A stretch of 64,000 nucleotides of DNA, taken from positions 101,360 through 165,359 of the forward strand of contig NZ_JAUEQY010000026.1 of NCBI RefSeq assembly GCF_030406325.1, given 5' to 3'. Each line of letters opens with the position of its first letter. The stretch's first letter is position 1. The position numbers and the translations under genes are program-made. The notes under the pieces are model-generated. The model was not told the origin of the DNA, did no database searches, and saw nothing but the letters and a program-made list of their open reading frames with translations. The stretch is from Actinomadura sp. DC4. GTDB taxonomy: Bacteria > Actinomycetota > Actinomycetes > Streptosporangiales > Streptosporangiaceae. Shown here piece by piece: positions 17,933 through 27,700 of the stretch.

Positions 17933-18547
17933 TTAGGTCTCGACACCGGGGAAGGCGCGCAGTGCCAGGTCGACGACGCGAGCCAGATCTTCGCGCGTGG
18001 CTCCGGCGGCGGCATGTACGGCCAATCCTTCGGAGACGGTCGTGATGTAGCGGGCGAGGTTGTCCGGGTCGTTTCCAGGTGCCAGATCGCCTTCTTGGAG
18101 CGCTCGGCGGAAACGGTCACGCATCGCCTCTTCTCCCGCTTTGCGGGCGCGTGCCAGCGTCACGGAGACGTCGGCGTTGGCCGGGCCACAGGACAGGCCG
18201 CTCTGGATGGAGAAGCATCCGGCCGGCCGGCCGGGCGCGGTCACGGCCTTGATGTTCTCCCGCAGAAAGATCTCGGCGACCTGCCGCGCCGTCGGGGCGG
18301 CCAGCGCCTCACGTGCGTAGGCCATGTCGATCTCGGCGTACCGGGACAGCGCCCGGTCGAACAGGTCCCGCTTGTTGCCGAAGGCCTTGTACATGCTGGT
18401 CTTGTTGATGCCCATGGCCTCCGTGAGGTCACTGAGCGAGGCGCCCTCGTAGCCCTGGCGCCAGAACACCTCGACCGCGCGGTCCAGCGCCTGGTCGAGG
18501 TCGAAACCGCGCGGCCGGCCGATGACGGGCCGCTGAGTGGCGCTCAT
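17933..18547 (-). CDS. TetR/AcrR-family repressor
   Basis: A 204-residue repressor starting MSATQRPVIGRPRGF with GAGGG before the ATG. The N-terminal helix-turn-helix (ASLSDLTEAMGINKTSMYKAFGNK) is classical; the ligand domain has C-terminal TetR_C features of the YxaF/LmrA kind. It is divergent from an SDR gene and a 14-bp palindrome lies in the shared region, so it almost certainly controls that gene and itself. Confidence 0.9.
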   Translation of the reverse strand: MSATQRPVIGRPRGFDLDQALDRAVEVFWRQGYEGASLSDLTEAMGINKTSMYKAFGNKRDLFDRALSRYAEIDMAYAREALAAPTARQVAEIFLRENIKAVTAPGRPAGCFSIQSGLSCGPANADVSVTLARARKAGEEAMRDRFRRALQEGDLAPGNDPDNLARYITTVSEGLAVHAAAGATREDLARVVDLALRAFPGVET

Positions 18548-18615
18548 GCCCTCATGATAGCCACTCCGCAACCGCTCGGTACACAAGTCCTGCGCGGTGT
18601 GCTAGCTTCCATTGC

Positions 18616-18629
18616 GTACCGAACGGTAC
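18616..18629. promoter_or_regulatory. Probable TetR operator
   Basis: GTACCG, AA, CGGTAC is a perfect 14-bp palindrome in the divergent TetR/SDR region, 35 bases before the SDR start. A further half site (CGGTAC) lies closer to the TetR gene. Confidence 0.65.
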
Positions 18630-18663
18630 CTAAATTGTGCCAGGTAAATGGGGAGATAGACCA

Positions 18664-19413
18664 ATGGATTCGCTCGAGAACAAGACCGCGATCGTGACCG
18701 GCGGCACCACCGGAATCGGACTGGCCGCCGCCCGGCGGCTGGCGGCGGAGGGCGCGTACGTCTTCGTCACCGGCCGACGCGAGGCGGAGCTGGACGCGGC
18801 GGTGGAGAAGATCGGCCCCAGCGCCGTCGGCGTGCGGAGCGACGTGTCGGACCTGGCGGACCTCGATCGCCTGTACGCGACGGTGGAGCGGCAGGGCCGC
18901 CGGGTGGACGTGCTGTTCGCCAACGCCGGCGGTGGCTCCTTCGCGTCGCTGGAGCAGGTGACCGAGGAGCATTACGACCAGACCTTCGACATCAACGTCA
19001 AGGGCACGCTGTTCACCGTGCAGAAGGCGCTGCCGCTGCTCAACGAGGGTGCGTCGGTCATCCTGACCTCCTCCACCGCCGCCAACAGCGGCGCCGAGGC
19101 GTTCGGCGTCTATGCCGCCACGAAGGCCGCCATCCGCTCTTTCGCCCGTACGTGGGCCAACGAGCTCAAGGGGCGCGGCATCCGGGTCAACGCGATCAGC
19201 CCCGGACCCATCGACACACCCGGCATCACCGGCCTGGCCCCCGACGAGGAACAGGCCGGACAGCTGAGGGACTTCCTCACCGGCCAGGTACCGCTCGGCC
19301 GGATGGGCCGGCCCGAGGAGGTCGCCGACGCCATCGCGTTCCTGGCCTCCGACCGGAGCAGCTTCATCACCGGCATCGACCTGTACGTCGACGGTGGCCT
19401 CAACCAGATCTGA
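18664..19413 (+). CDS. Short-chain dehydrogenase/reductase
   Basis: A 249-residue SDR starting MDSLENKTAIVTGG with GGGGAG ahead of the ATG. The cofactor motif is TGGTTGIG, the NAG motif is NAGGG, and the catalytic Y-x-x-x-K is YAATK; the end DLYVDGGLNQI is typical of classical SDRs. It is NAD(P)-dependent and cytoplasmic. It is the likely target of the divergent TetR repressor. Confidence 0.9.
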   Translation: MDSLENKTAIVTGGTTGIGLAAARRLAAEGAYVFVTGRREAELDAAVEKIGPSAVGVRSDVSDLADLDRLYATVERQGRRVDVLFANAGGGSFASLEQVTEEHYDQTFDINVKGTLFTVQKALPLLNEGASVILTSSTAANSGAEAFGVYAATKAAIRSFARTWANELKGRGIRVNAISPGPIDTPGITGLAPDEEQAGQLRDFLTGQVPLGRMGRPEEVADAIAFLASDRSSFITGIDLYVDGGLNQI

Positions 19414-19436
19414 GCGATCCGCCGGACGGGCGGGCC

Positions 19437-20189
19437 TCAGCCGGGCAGCGTGCTGACCTCGCCGCCGTCGGCGAAGAGGATCGCGCCGTTGACGTAGCTG
19501 CTCGTGGGGCCGGCGAGGAAGGCGACGATCTCGGCGATCTCGCGGGGCTCCCCCGCCCGGCCCCGGGCATTGACCCGGTCCAGTACGGCGAGCTTGTCGC
19601 CGAACATGGCGGAGGTGCCCTCGGTCCTCACCGGGCCGGGTGAGACGGTGTTGACCCGTACCCCGCTGCCGCCGAACTCGGTCGCCCAGTAGCGGGTGAG
19701 GATCTCGACGCCGGCCTTGGACGCTCCGTGGGCGGCACCGATCGGCGCGGGTGTCCTGGCGGCGCTGGACCCGATCGTGATGACCACACCGTGCCCTCGC
19801 TCGGCCATGGCCGGAACGAGCGCGCCGACCAGGAGGAACGGCGCTCGGGTGTTGACCGCGATGTGCCGATCGAACCCGGCGGCGTCGGTCTGCGCGGTCG
19901 GCGTGAAGTGGTAGACACCCGCGCCGTTCACCAAGATGTCCACCTCACCCGCCTCCGCGGCCAGCCGCAGTGTGTCCTCGGCGTCGGCCAGGTCCGCGGC
20001 GACGAACCGGGCGGATCCGCCGCCCTCCGCGATCTCCTTGACGACGGCGTCACCGCGGGCCTGGTCCCTGCCGTGCAGGACGACGCTCGCGCCCTGTTCG
20101 GCCAGGCGCTCCGCCACGGCACGGCCGATGCCCGAGGTCGCTCCGGTCACCAGGGCGATGCTGCCCCGCAAGGGCGTGCTGGCACTCAT
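19437..20189 (-). CDS. Short-chain dehydrogenase with histidine at the catalytic tyrosine position
   Basis: A 250-residue SDR starting MSASTPLRGSIALVTG after GAGGG. The cofactor motif TGATSGIG, the NGAG motif and the C-terminal NGAILFADGG are in place. At the active site the Y-x-x-x-K reads HGASK, with CAC where TAC is expected, a one-base difference. The enzyme may be inactive or use another mechanism. It is divergent from a MarR regulator across a long palindrome. Confidence 0.85.
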   Translation of the reverse strand: MSASTPLRGSIALVTGATSGIGRAVAERLAEQGASVVLHGRDQARGDAVVKEIAEGGGSARFVAADLADAEDTLRLAAEAGEVDILVNGAGVYHFTPTAQTDAAGFDRHIAVNTRAPFLLVGALVPAMAERGHGVVITIGSSAARTPAPIGAAHGASKAGVEILTRYWATEFGGSGVRVNTVSPGPVRTEGTSAMFGDKLAVLDRVNARGRAGEPREIAEIVAFLAGPTSSYVNGAILFADGGEVSTLPG

Positions 20190-20267
20190 AGGGATCCCTC
20201 TTTCCTGTTCACGTGGGTGCGTACGCGGCCGGGTCGCCGGAGGACGCACACCTTCCGCCAGAACTAT

Positions 20268-20306
20268 GCACGACAGATGTTCTGCTCGCAAGAACATCTG
20301 TCGTGC
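20268..20306. promoter_or_regulatory. Long perfect palindrome between SDR and MarR genes
   Basis: Arms of 16 bases (GCACGACAGATGTTCT and its exact complement) flank a 7-base centre (GCTCGCA). It is placed 24 bases before the MarR start and within 80 bases of the SDR start, so it is a very strong operator candidate for MarR autoregulation and control of the SDR. Confidence 0.75.
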
Positions 20307-20330
20307 CGCATGGTGCGGTAGGTTGGCGGC

Positions 20331-20807
20331 GTGAGCGCTTCGACTTCAGCCGCCGGCCCCGGACTCGAAGGGGATCTGGGGTGGGCCATCCGCATGGTCT
20401 CCTCGGCCTTCCACCGAGTGGCCACCAGTTCCGTCGAGGACCTGCCGGGTGGGCCGAGGGGCTATCTGGTCCTGGTCGCCCTGGCGTCCGGCGAACCGCC
20501 GTCCCAGCTCGCCCTCGCCCAGCAGGTGAACCTCGATCGCACCGTCACGACGTACCTGCTCGACGATCTCGAGGCGCTTCAGCTGATCACCCGCCGGCCC
20601 GACCCCCGCGACCGGCGGGCACGCCAGGTCCTGATCACCGAAGAGGGCCGCGCCGAGCTCGAACGCACTCAGCGGCGCCTCACCCTCGCCGAGGAGCGCC
20701 TGCTGGCCGACCTCGACGAAGACGACACCCGCCGGCTACGCCTCCTGCTGACCCGCGTGGCCCAGACCGCCCAACGCGAGGCGCTGACCCCCGAGACCGA
20801 CTGCTGA
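20331..20807 (+). CDS. MarR-family regulator
   Basis: A 158-residue protein from a GTG start. The winged helix-turn-helix is clear (LALAQQVNLDRTVTTYLLDDLEALQLI, then RRPDPRDRRARQVLITEEG, the family wing). MarR dimers typically respond to phenolic or oxidising ligands. It is divergent from the SDR gene and should bind the palindrome between them. Confidence 0.9.
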   Translation: MSASTSAAGPGLEGDLGWAIRMVSSAFHRVATSSVEDLPGGPRGYLVLVALASGEPPSQLALAQQVNLDRTVTTYLLDDLEALQLITRRPDPRDRRARQVLITEEGRAELERTQRRLTLAEERLLADLDEDDTRRLRLLLTRVAQTAQREALTPETDC

Positions 20808-20849
20808 GTCTTCCGGCGACGGTGAGGTCCGCATCCGACTCGCGCTGAT

Positions 20850-21196
20850 CCGGTCTTCGCGTCGAGCGCGGCCTGCCAGGGGATCGGCGTCGTGTTGCCG
20901 CCGGTGACCGGATCGAACGCCGGATAGCCGCCGGTCTCCCAGATGACCGTGACGCCCCAGGAGCGGAGGCGGGTGATGTTCTGCACGAACGCGGGGTGGG
21001 AGGTGTGCGCCCGGTTCGACGCCGGGATCGCCGCGATGGGCAAGCCGAGGCCGATGCCCTCCACGAGGATCCCGAGGGCGAGGGTGTCGCAGATCCCCGC
21101 GGCCCACTTGTTGATCGTGTTCACCGTCGCGGGCGCGACGATCACCGCCTCGGCCGGCGGCAGAACGTCCGGCTCATCCGGATGCTTGTACTCGCC
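20850..21196 (-). pseudogene. Truncated flavoprotein (phosphopantothenoylcysteine-decarboxylase-like)
   Basis: The frame has the conserved flavoprotein segment EYKHPDEPDVLPPAEAVIVA, APATVNTINKWAAG, then DTLALGILVEGIG and the C-terminal WQAALDA. Related full-length proteins begin about 70 residues earlier with the FMN-binding strand; that part is absent. There is no start codon at a sensible place, and the frame runs on past the usual end into the antisense of the MarR gene. It is a 5'-deleted remnant. Confidence 0.6.
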
Positions 21197-21260
21197 GACG
21201 GATCTACGGAGGGCCGGCGATCCCCCGCCCCCGGCCCCGGATACCGACCGCCGCCGGTCG

Positions 21261-21426
21261 TCAGCCCGGCAGGCGGCGTGGTCGTGGTTCCACGAACTCC
21301 CAGCCCATCGCCCTGCCACCGGCCAGTAGTTCCTCGACCGGCGGGTTGCGGGTCTCGTGCGTCGGCATGCTCGGTACCGTCGCCGGTTCTCCCAGGTCCT
21401 CGAAGAACTTCTCGAACCCGGCCGTA
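21261..21426 (-). pseudogene. C-terminal fragment of a cupin-like protein
   Basis: About 52 codons ending in TGA (GFEKFFEDLGEP ... VEELLAGGRAMGWEFVEP) resemble the C-terminal tail of cupin-domain proteins common in actinomycetes. The cupin barrel itself is missing, cut at the end of the adjacent dehydrogenase gene. The match is from memory of the family pattern and is moderate. Confidence 0.4.
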
Positions 21427-21435
21427 AGACACGGC

Positions 21436-22404
21436 TCAGACCTCCTCGGTGACCAGCACGGTGCGTACGCCGGGCACCTCGGGGGCGGTCCACACGGACT
21501 CCACGTCGGCCAGCGGAAGCGCACGGGCGGTGACCGCGATCCCGCCGCGGTCGATCTCGTCCACCAGCGCGGGCAGCTCCTCCAGGTAGGCCCGGGCGGA
21601 CACGGCGCCCTGGCCGTTGCCCTGCAGCCGGAAGTTCGCCGAGCGCAGGGCGACGGAGGGCAGCTCGACGGTGGGACCGGCCATCGCGCCGATCTGGATC
21701 CAGTTCAGCTCACGACCGCGGTCCGTACGGCCGAGCAGCAGCGCCATGATCGCGGAGCCGGCCGGCCTGCCCCACAGGTAGTCGATCACCAGGTCCACCT
21801 CGGAGGCCGCCTCGGCCAGGGAGGCGTAGGTGTCGTCGGTGAGCGCGACCGTGGCGTCCGCGCCGATCTCCGGCAGCAGGGCGAGGCGGCCCTGGTCGCG
21901 TCCGGCGCCGACCACTCGTCCGGCGCCGAGTCGCTTGGCGACCTGGATCGCCATCTGACCGGCATTGCCGGTGGCGCCCAGGATCAGCACCGAATGGCCG
22001 GTACGGATCGGCACCCGCCGGCGCAGCGCGACCCAGGACGACATGGCCGGATTCATCGCGGCGGCGATCTTGACCACGTCGACACCGTCCGGCAGCGGGA
22101 CGCACCGGCGCGCGTCGACGACGGTGCGGGTGGCCATCGGGCCGGTCAGCTCGTCGTCGGCCACGAAGTAGACCAGGTGGCCGTCCGGGAGCCGGCCGAC
22201 GCCGTCCACGCCGGGGACCATCGGCAGCTCGCCGGTGCTGGTGTAGTGCCGGCCGGAGGCTCCGGTACGGACCCGGGGGTGCAGTCCGGCGGCGAGTAGG
22301 TCGAGGACCACCTCGTCCTCGCCGGCGGGTGCGGGCAGATCGTAGGACTCGTAGCGGGGCGGGTGGTCGAACGAGCGGACAACGGCGGCGTTGATCTCCA
22401 TCAT
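21436..22404 (-). CDS. Quinone-oxidoreductase-like medium-chain dehydrogenase
   Basis: A 322-residue MDR-family protein with GAGG before its ATG. Features: a GroES-like N-terminal half, PGVDGVG, and a Rossmann motif LILGATGNAGQMAIQVAK, the zinc-free quinone-reductase type. No zinc ligands are seen. It is the downstream member of a two-gene operon with a zinc alcohol dehydrogenase, 12 bases away, facing a TetR gene. Confidence 0.88.
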   Translation of the reverse strand: MMEINAAVVRSFDHPPRYESYDLPAPAGEDEVVLDLLAAGLHPRVRTGASGRHYTSTGELPMVPGVDGVGRLPDGHLVYFVADDELTGPMATRTVVDARRCVPLPDGVDVVKIAAAMNPAMSSWVALRRRVPIRTGHSVLILGATGNAGQMAIQVAKRLGAGRVVGAGRDQGRLALLPEIGADATVALTDDTYASLAEAASEVDLVIDYLWGRPAGSAIMALLLGRTDRGRELNWIQIGAMAGPTVELPSVALRSANFRLQGNGQGAVSARAYLEELPALVDEIDRGGIAVTARALPLADVESVWTAPEVPGVRTVLVTEEV

Positions 22405-22416
22405 CGCTTCCTCTGG

Positions 22417-23349
22417 TCAGGGGTGCAGGACGACCTTGATCGCGCCGGCGGACCGGTCGGCGGCCACGCGGAACGCCTCGGCCGCGTCCGCCAGCGGGAA
22501 GCGGTGCGTGATGACGGTCTCCGCGATCACGGGCTGGTCCGCCAGCATCGCGGCCACGTCGGCGAACTCTCGGCGGCCGTCGCAGTGGTCGTACGCGACG
22601 GCGTTGATGTAGCTGAGTTCCTTCACCAGGCTCGCCGGGCCGGGGAACGTGGCGGTCTCGAAGTACACGGCGACCACGACGACACGGCCGCCCGGCCGGG
22701 CCAGTTCGGCACATCGGGCCAGCGCGGCCGGGCCGCCGGCCGCGTCGATGACCACGTCGTACCGCCCGTGCGGGAGCCCGGCGCCCAGCTTCTCGGCGGC
22801 GCGCTTCTGGTGCTCGTGGCGTGCCTCGACGTCGGCCTCGAATCCCATCCGGCGGGCGGCCGCGACGGCCAGCAGGCCGACGGATCCGCCGCCCACGACG
22901 GCGACGCGTTCCCCGGCGACCAGCCGGGCCCGGCGTACCCCGTGCCAGGCCACCGAGCCCGGCTCGACCAGGCACGCGTCCTCCACCGGCAGCATGCCGG
23001 GGAGCGGGAGCAGGGTGAACTCCGGTACGACGATCTCCGTGGCCATCCCGCCGTCCCGGAAGATCCCCAGCACGCCGTGCCCCTCGGTGTCACAGCGCTG
23101 GACGTTGCCGCTCGCGCACTCCGCGCAGCTGCCGCAGTAGAGCGAGGGCTCGATCGCCCAGGCCCGGCCGTCCGGAGTGGTTCCGGCCGACTCGTGCCCG
23201 TACGTGAAGTCGCGCATCCCCAGGGCGGCTAACGACACGTCGGTGCCGCAGATCCCGGCAGAGGCGATGCGCAACCGCACGCCCGGCCCGGATGGCTCGT
23301 CGACCGTGACGGCGCGCATCCCGTATTCGGTGTTCCTGACCGCGAGCAT
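22417..23349 (-). CDS. Zinc-dependent alcohol dehydrogenase (MDR family)
   Basis: A 310-residue protein; GAGGAGA precedes the ATG at 23349, which is preferred to an upstream in-frame ATG. Catalytic zinc ligands appear in GICGTD and GHE, and structural-zinc cysteines in LYCGSCAECASGNVQRC. The Rossmann motif is VVGGGSVGLLAVAAA. It should oxidise an alcohol or reduce an aldehyde with NAD(P). A perfect operator lies in the divergent region towards TetR. Confidence 0.88.
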   Translation of the reverse strand: MLAVRNTEYGMRAVTVDEPSGPGVRLRIASAGICGTDVSLAALGMRDFTYGHESAGTTPDGRAWAIEPSLYCGSCAECASGNVQRCDTEGHGVLGIFRDGGMATEIVVPEFTLLPLPGMLPVEDACLVEPGSVAWHGVRRARLVAGERVAVVGGGSVGLLAVAAARRMGFEADVEARHEHQKRAAEKLGAGLPHGRYDVVIDAAGGPAALARCAELARPGGRVVVVAVYFETATFPGPASLVKELSYINAVAYDHCDGRREFADVAAMLADQPVIAETVITHRFPLADAAEAFRVAADRSAGAIKVVLHP

Positions 23350-23385
23350 TGCTGTCTCCTCGATGACGTACACTAAGCGATCGAT

Positions 23386-23406
23386 GTTCACTTAGGCTAA
23401 GTGAAC
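23386..23406. promoter_or_regulatory. TetR operator in divergent dehydrogenase/TetR region
   Basis: GTTCACTTA and its exact complement TAAGTGAAC are separated by GGC. A further half site CACTAAG lies ten bases to the left. This is the likely site of the downstream TetR protein. Confidence 0.75.
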
Positions 23407-23435
23407 GCAGTTTGCTCCGCAAGAGAAGGGTTCGT

Positions 23436-24149
23436 ATGGATGACGCCGCGCCGATCCGGGCCGGCTCAGCGGCCTGGTGGATCGCCCGGACCGAGAACGC
23501 CGACGACCGCCCGCGGCGCCGGCGGATGCTGTCACTCGTTCTGATCGCCGACACCGCGTTGTCCCTGCTGGACACCGAGGGCGCGGAGGCGCTGACCATG
23601 CGTCGTCTCGCCCAGCGGCTCCAGTGCAGTCAGGCCGCGCTGTACCGGCACGTCACCAGCCGGGACGAACTCCTGGTCGTCGCCATGGACCGGGCCGTGG
23701 TGCTGGGCCTGCCGTCACCGCCCGAGGGCCTGGACTGGCGGCGGACCGCGGAATGGCAGGCGCACGCGTTCCGCGATTTCCTGCTCGCGCATCCGGCACT
23801 GGTCGCGTTCATGCGCGGTACCGAACGACTGAGCCCGAGCTCGCTGGCCGGCCTGGAGTTCGCACTCGGCCAGTTCACGGGCATCGGCCTGAGCCTTCGC
23901 GAGGCGTACGCGACGGCGTCGGCGTTCGCCACGTTCGTGGTGGGCTCGGTGCAGTTCAACCTGGGCGTGGACACCGCGGACCCACAGGAGCAACGGATGC
24001 GCCAGAGGCTGTACGAGGGCCTGGACCCGCACCGGCACCCGATCATGGTCGCTCACGCCGAAGAACTGTCCCGCATGGGCAGCCGGGAGGAGTTCGAGTT
24101 CGGCCTGGCCGCACTGCTGGACGGCGTCGAGGCCCGGATAGCGCGCTGA
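23436..24149 (+). CDS. TetR-family regulator
   Basis: A 237-residue regulator starting MDDAAPIRAGSAAWW with AGAGAAGGG before the ATG. The DNA-binding helix is LTMRRLAQRLQCSQAALYRHVTSRDEL, with the TetR_C ligand domain after it, resembling the tetracycline-repressor-type group. It probably represses the divergent dehydrogenase operon through the palindrome at 23386. Confidence 0.9.
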   Translation: MDDAAPIRAGSAAWWIARTENADDRPRRRRMLSLVLIADTALSLLDTEGAEALTMRRLAQRLQCSQAALYRHVTSRDELLVVAMDRAVVLGLPSPPEGLDWRRTAEWQAHAFRDFLLAHPALVAFMRGTERLSPSSLAGLEFALGQFTGIGLSLREAYATASAFATFVVGSVQFNLGVDTADPQEQRMRQRLYEGLDPHRHPIMVAHAEELSRMGSREEFEFGLAALLDGVEARIAR

Positions 24150-24262
24150 GCCCGCCGGGATGAAGCGCGGCCGAAGCGGACGTGAAGCCGACGGGACCTT
24201 GACTTAGGGCGTCACCGGGAGTGCGTACACACTCCCCCCTTCGTCAGAAAGGAATCGCCGAC

Positions 24263-24679
24263 ATGCTCGGAACACGGACGGCCCCGGCGGGTAGAAAGTC
24301 ATTGGCGCTGGCCATCGCCGCCGGCGCCGCCACGACGGTGGCGGCACTCACGGCGGTCGCCCCCGCGGCGCACGCCGCCACGCGGACGACCGCGAAGACC
24401 GTCGCCGCCGACAACTGCTGGAGCGCCAGCGGGCACTGGTGGTGCCACAACAGGGCCGGGGCGCCGGTCTGGTCGCGGGGAGACAACCCCGTCGTGGTCG
24501 GGTACATGAACACCACCACGAGCTGGTTCAACTGCCGCAAGGAAGGCGCGAAGAACAACAACGGTCCGCATCCGAACCGATGGGAGTGGACCGAGGCCGA
24601 CAACGGCGCCTGGGGCTGGATGAAGGACTCGGACATCATCAGCGAGACCAACCCCCTGCCCGGCCTGCCCTGCCCCTGA
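24263..24679 (+). CDS. Small secreted protein with SH3-like repeat character
   Basis: A 138-residue protein after AGAAAGGA. It has a Sec signal peptide (LALAIAAGAATTVAALTAV, likely cleaved after AHA). The mature part is rich in tryptophan and asparagine with four cysteines (NCW, WWCHN, FNCRKEG, LPCP), and the NGAWGWMKDSDI stretch looks like the end of a bacterial SH3-like domain. It is probably a small exported wall-associated or enzyme-inhibitor-type protein; the role is unknown. Confidence 0.75.
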   Translation: MLGTRTAPAGRKSLALAIAAGAATTVAALTAVAPAAHAATRTTAKTVAADNCWSASGHWWCHNRAGAPVWSRGDNPVVVGYMNTTTSWFNCRKEGAKNNNGPHPNRWEWTEADNGAWGWMKDSDIISETNPLPGLPCP

Positions 24680-24708
24680 TGGCCCGGTCGACCTGATCGG
24701 ATCGATGT

Positions 24709-24746
24709 CCCATGAGGCTCCGCCTCCGTCAGCGGGGCGTCATGGG
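24709..24746. terminator. Inverted repeat between convergent secreted-protein and STAND genes
   Basis: CCCATGA and TCATGGG arms surround a GC-rich inner stem and overlap the stop codon of the STAND gene. Likely a shared terminator. Confidence 0.45.
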
Positions 24747-27700
24747 CATATCCGCCGGAACTTCTCGCCCGGCATGTAGCGCTCCCACTCGGCACGCGAG
24801 AGGGAGCGGCCCACCTCGGCGCACACGGTGGCGACGGGATCCGCGGGGAGGCCGACGTTCCACAGCCGCGTGGTCCGGTCGTTGCCGACGGTGGCGATCG
24901 TGCGTCCGTCCGGGCTGTACGCCACTCCCTCGATCGAGCGGGTGTGGCCGGTCAGAGCGGGCCCGATCTGATGGTGGGTCCGCAGATCCCACAGGCGCAG
25001 GGTGCCGTCCGCGGAGCCGGTGGCGAGAGTCGTACCGGCCGGGCCGAACGCGATCGCGAAGACCCTGTCGGTGTGGCCGGTCAGGGCCCCTCCGATCTGC
25101 CGGTGACGCGCGACGTCCCACAGCCGTACGGTGCCGTTCCCGGCCGTGGTGGCCAGGGTGCGGCCATCCGGGCTGAACGCCAGATCGTCGAAACCGAAGC
25201 CGTCGGTGGCGGCGGGCAGCGGGGCTCCGATCCGGCGGCGGGACGCCACGTCGAAGAGCCGCACGGCGCGATCGTCGCCCGCCACGGCCACCGTGGAGCC
25301 GTCGGGGCTGAACGCCACCGCCGAGATGGAGTCACCGGGCACCGTGATGCGAGGCCCCGTCTCGCGGCGGCCCGCGACGTCCCAGAACCCGGTGGACGGA
25401 CCATGCTGGAACGCGAGGAGCCCGCCGTCGGGGCTGAAGACCACTTTCCAGTCGTCCTTGTTCGAATAGACGGGAACACCGATCTGGCGCTGGGTGGCGG
25501 TGCTCCACAGCCGTACGGTGCCGTCGGTGCTCGCCGTGGTGAGCGTCCTCTCGTCGGGACTGAACCGCATCGCGTAGACATGGGACGCGGGACCGTCCGC
25601 GGATCGCAGATAACGGCCGACCTGACGCTGGGTCGCCGCGTCCCAGAGCCGCACGGCGAGATCCGCGTCGCTCGCGGCGGCGTCCACCCGGGGACCGGCG
25701 GCGGCCAGCGTTCTTCCCCCCGGGCCGAAGGCGACGTCCGAGAGGGCGGGCATCGTGGCGCCGACCTGCCGGTAGACCGCCGGGTCCCACAGCCACACCA
25801 CGCCGTCCTCGCCGGCGCCCGCGAGAAGTCTCCCGTCAGGACTGTACGTCACCTGCTCGATCGGTTGCCGTTTGTCGGCGAGCGCGGAACCCACCGGCCG
25901 GCGATCGGCGGTGTCCCACAGCCGGGTGAAGCCGGTGGCTCCGGCGGTGACGATTCTCTTCCCGTCGGGGCTGAAGGCCACGTCGTGGAAACCGCGGAAG
26001 GCGCCCGTGCCGTCCGGATCCCGCAGGGCGCCGCCGACCTGGTCGTGGGTGGCGAGATTCCACAGCCGCGCGGTCCCGTCCGCACTCGTGGTGGCGAGAG
26101 TGGTCCCGTCCGGGCTGACGGAGAGGGCGCGGACATCGCCGGTGTGCCCGGTGAACGCGTCCCCGACCTGGCGGTGCGTCGCGGTGTCCCAGAGCCGCGC
26201 GGTGTCATCGGCGCCGGCGGTGACCAGGCGTTTCCCATCCGAGCTGAACGCCACCGCGTTGACCGCCCGGGTGCCATCAGACCGGGCGGGACGGCCGATG
26301 GTGTCCCCGCTCTGCCGGCGTGCGGCCACGTCCCATACCTGCGTGGTGCCCTCGTAGCCCGAGGTCGCGAGAGCCCGTCCGTCCGGGCTGAACGCCATCG
26401 CCTGCACCGACTCCGTGGTGGCGAGTGAGGGGCCCAGCGACCGGTGCGTGGACACGTCCCAGAACTCGACGGTCCGGAAGCAGGCCGTCGCCAGGACCTT
26501 CCCCGAGGGGCTTAAGGCCATGGCGAAGCCCGCGGCGCAGCCGAACTTCGCGGCGACGATCGGCGGGGCGAGTGGCCGGCGCGACGCGACGTCCCACAGC
26601 GACACGAGCCCGTCATCGCTCCCAGCCGCGATGACCGAGCCATCAGGGCTGAAGGCCAGCTGGGTGATGGGTCCGCCCGGTCCGGACAGAGTCCCCCGGC
26701 CCGGGCGGACGGCCACGTCGAGCAGGCGGAAACGGGCCTCCGGGGTGGGCGCGGTACGCCACGCCGCCACGGCCAGCAGCGCGGAGGTCTCCGGATCGCC
26801 GGCCGCCTCGCTCTGCGCCGCCAGCTGACGGGACACCGCCAGGCGCCGCTGGTGATCGGCATTACGCGCGGTGACGATCGCGGCGCCGGCCGCGACGAGG
26901 GCGAGAGCCGACAGCACCGCCAGGCCGGCCATGACCAGGCCCCGGCGGCGGCCTGCCCGCCGCGCCGCCTGCGCCGACGCGGCGACGAAGCCCTCCGCGG
27001 TGGGACCGGGCGGCGGAAAGCTGTCGGTGTCGCGGCTCCAGCGGGACCGGGAGTCCTGTACGCACAACAGCCGGGCTCCGCGGTAGAGGTAGGCCGGGTC
27101 GCGATGGTTCTCGGCCCACTGCGCGGCGTCCTCGACGAGCCGGTCGTACACCACCTGCGCGGTCAGGTCGGGTTCGAGCCACTGCCGGAGGGCCGGCCAG
27201 GTGGTCAGGAGCACGTCATGGGCGATCTCGGCGGTGTCCTCGTACAGGGTCAGCAGGCGCTGGGCGGCGAACGCGGAGAGCAGTGCCTCGACCCGGTCCC
27301 GCCGTTCCGGCGTGTGCGCGGACGCGGCGGCATGGATCTCGGCCAGCGTCGCCCTGCGCCGCGCCACCCGGCCGCCGACGGTGATCAGCGTCATCCGCCG
27401 GAAGATCCTCAGCGCGGTCTTGCGGTCCTCGGCCGGCATCCTGGCGAGGATCGCGTCGGCCGTACGGCGCACGGAGTCGCGGACCCGGCCCGACTCCTCG
27501 TATCCCCGGATGGTCAGCAGGCGTTTCTCGCGTCGCTGATAGGTGTTGAGCAGAGCCTGCGAGAGCAGGGGCAGGGTCCCGGCCGCGTAACGGTCCCCGC
27601 CGGACGGCTCGACGCGCAGTTCGCCCAGGATGGTCTCCACCAGACCGCACTCGATCTCCAGTCCCGCGGCGGCCGCAGGGCCGGTGATGGCCAGCCGGAG

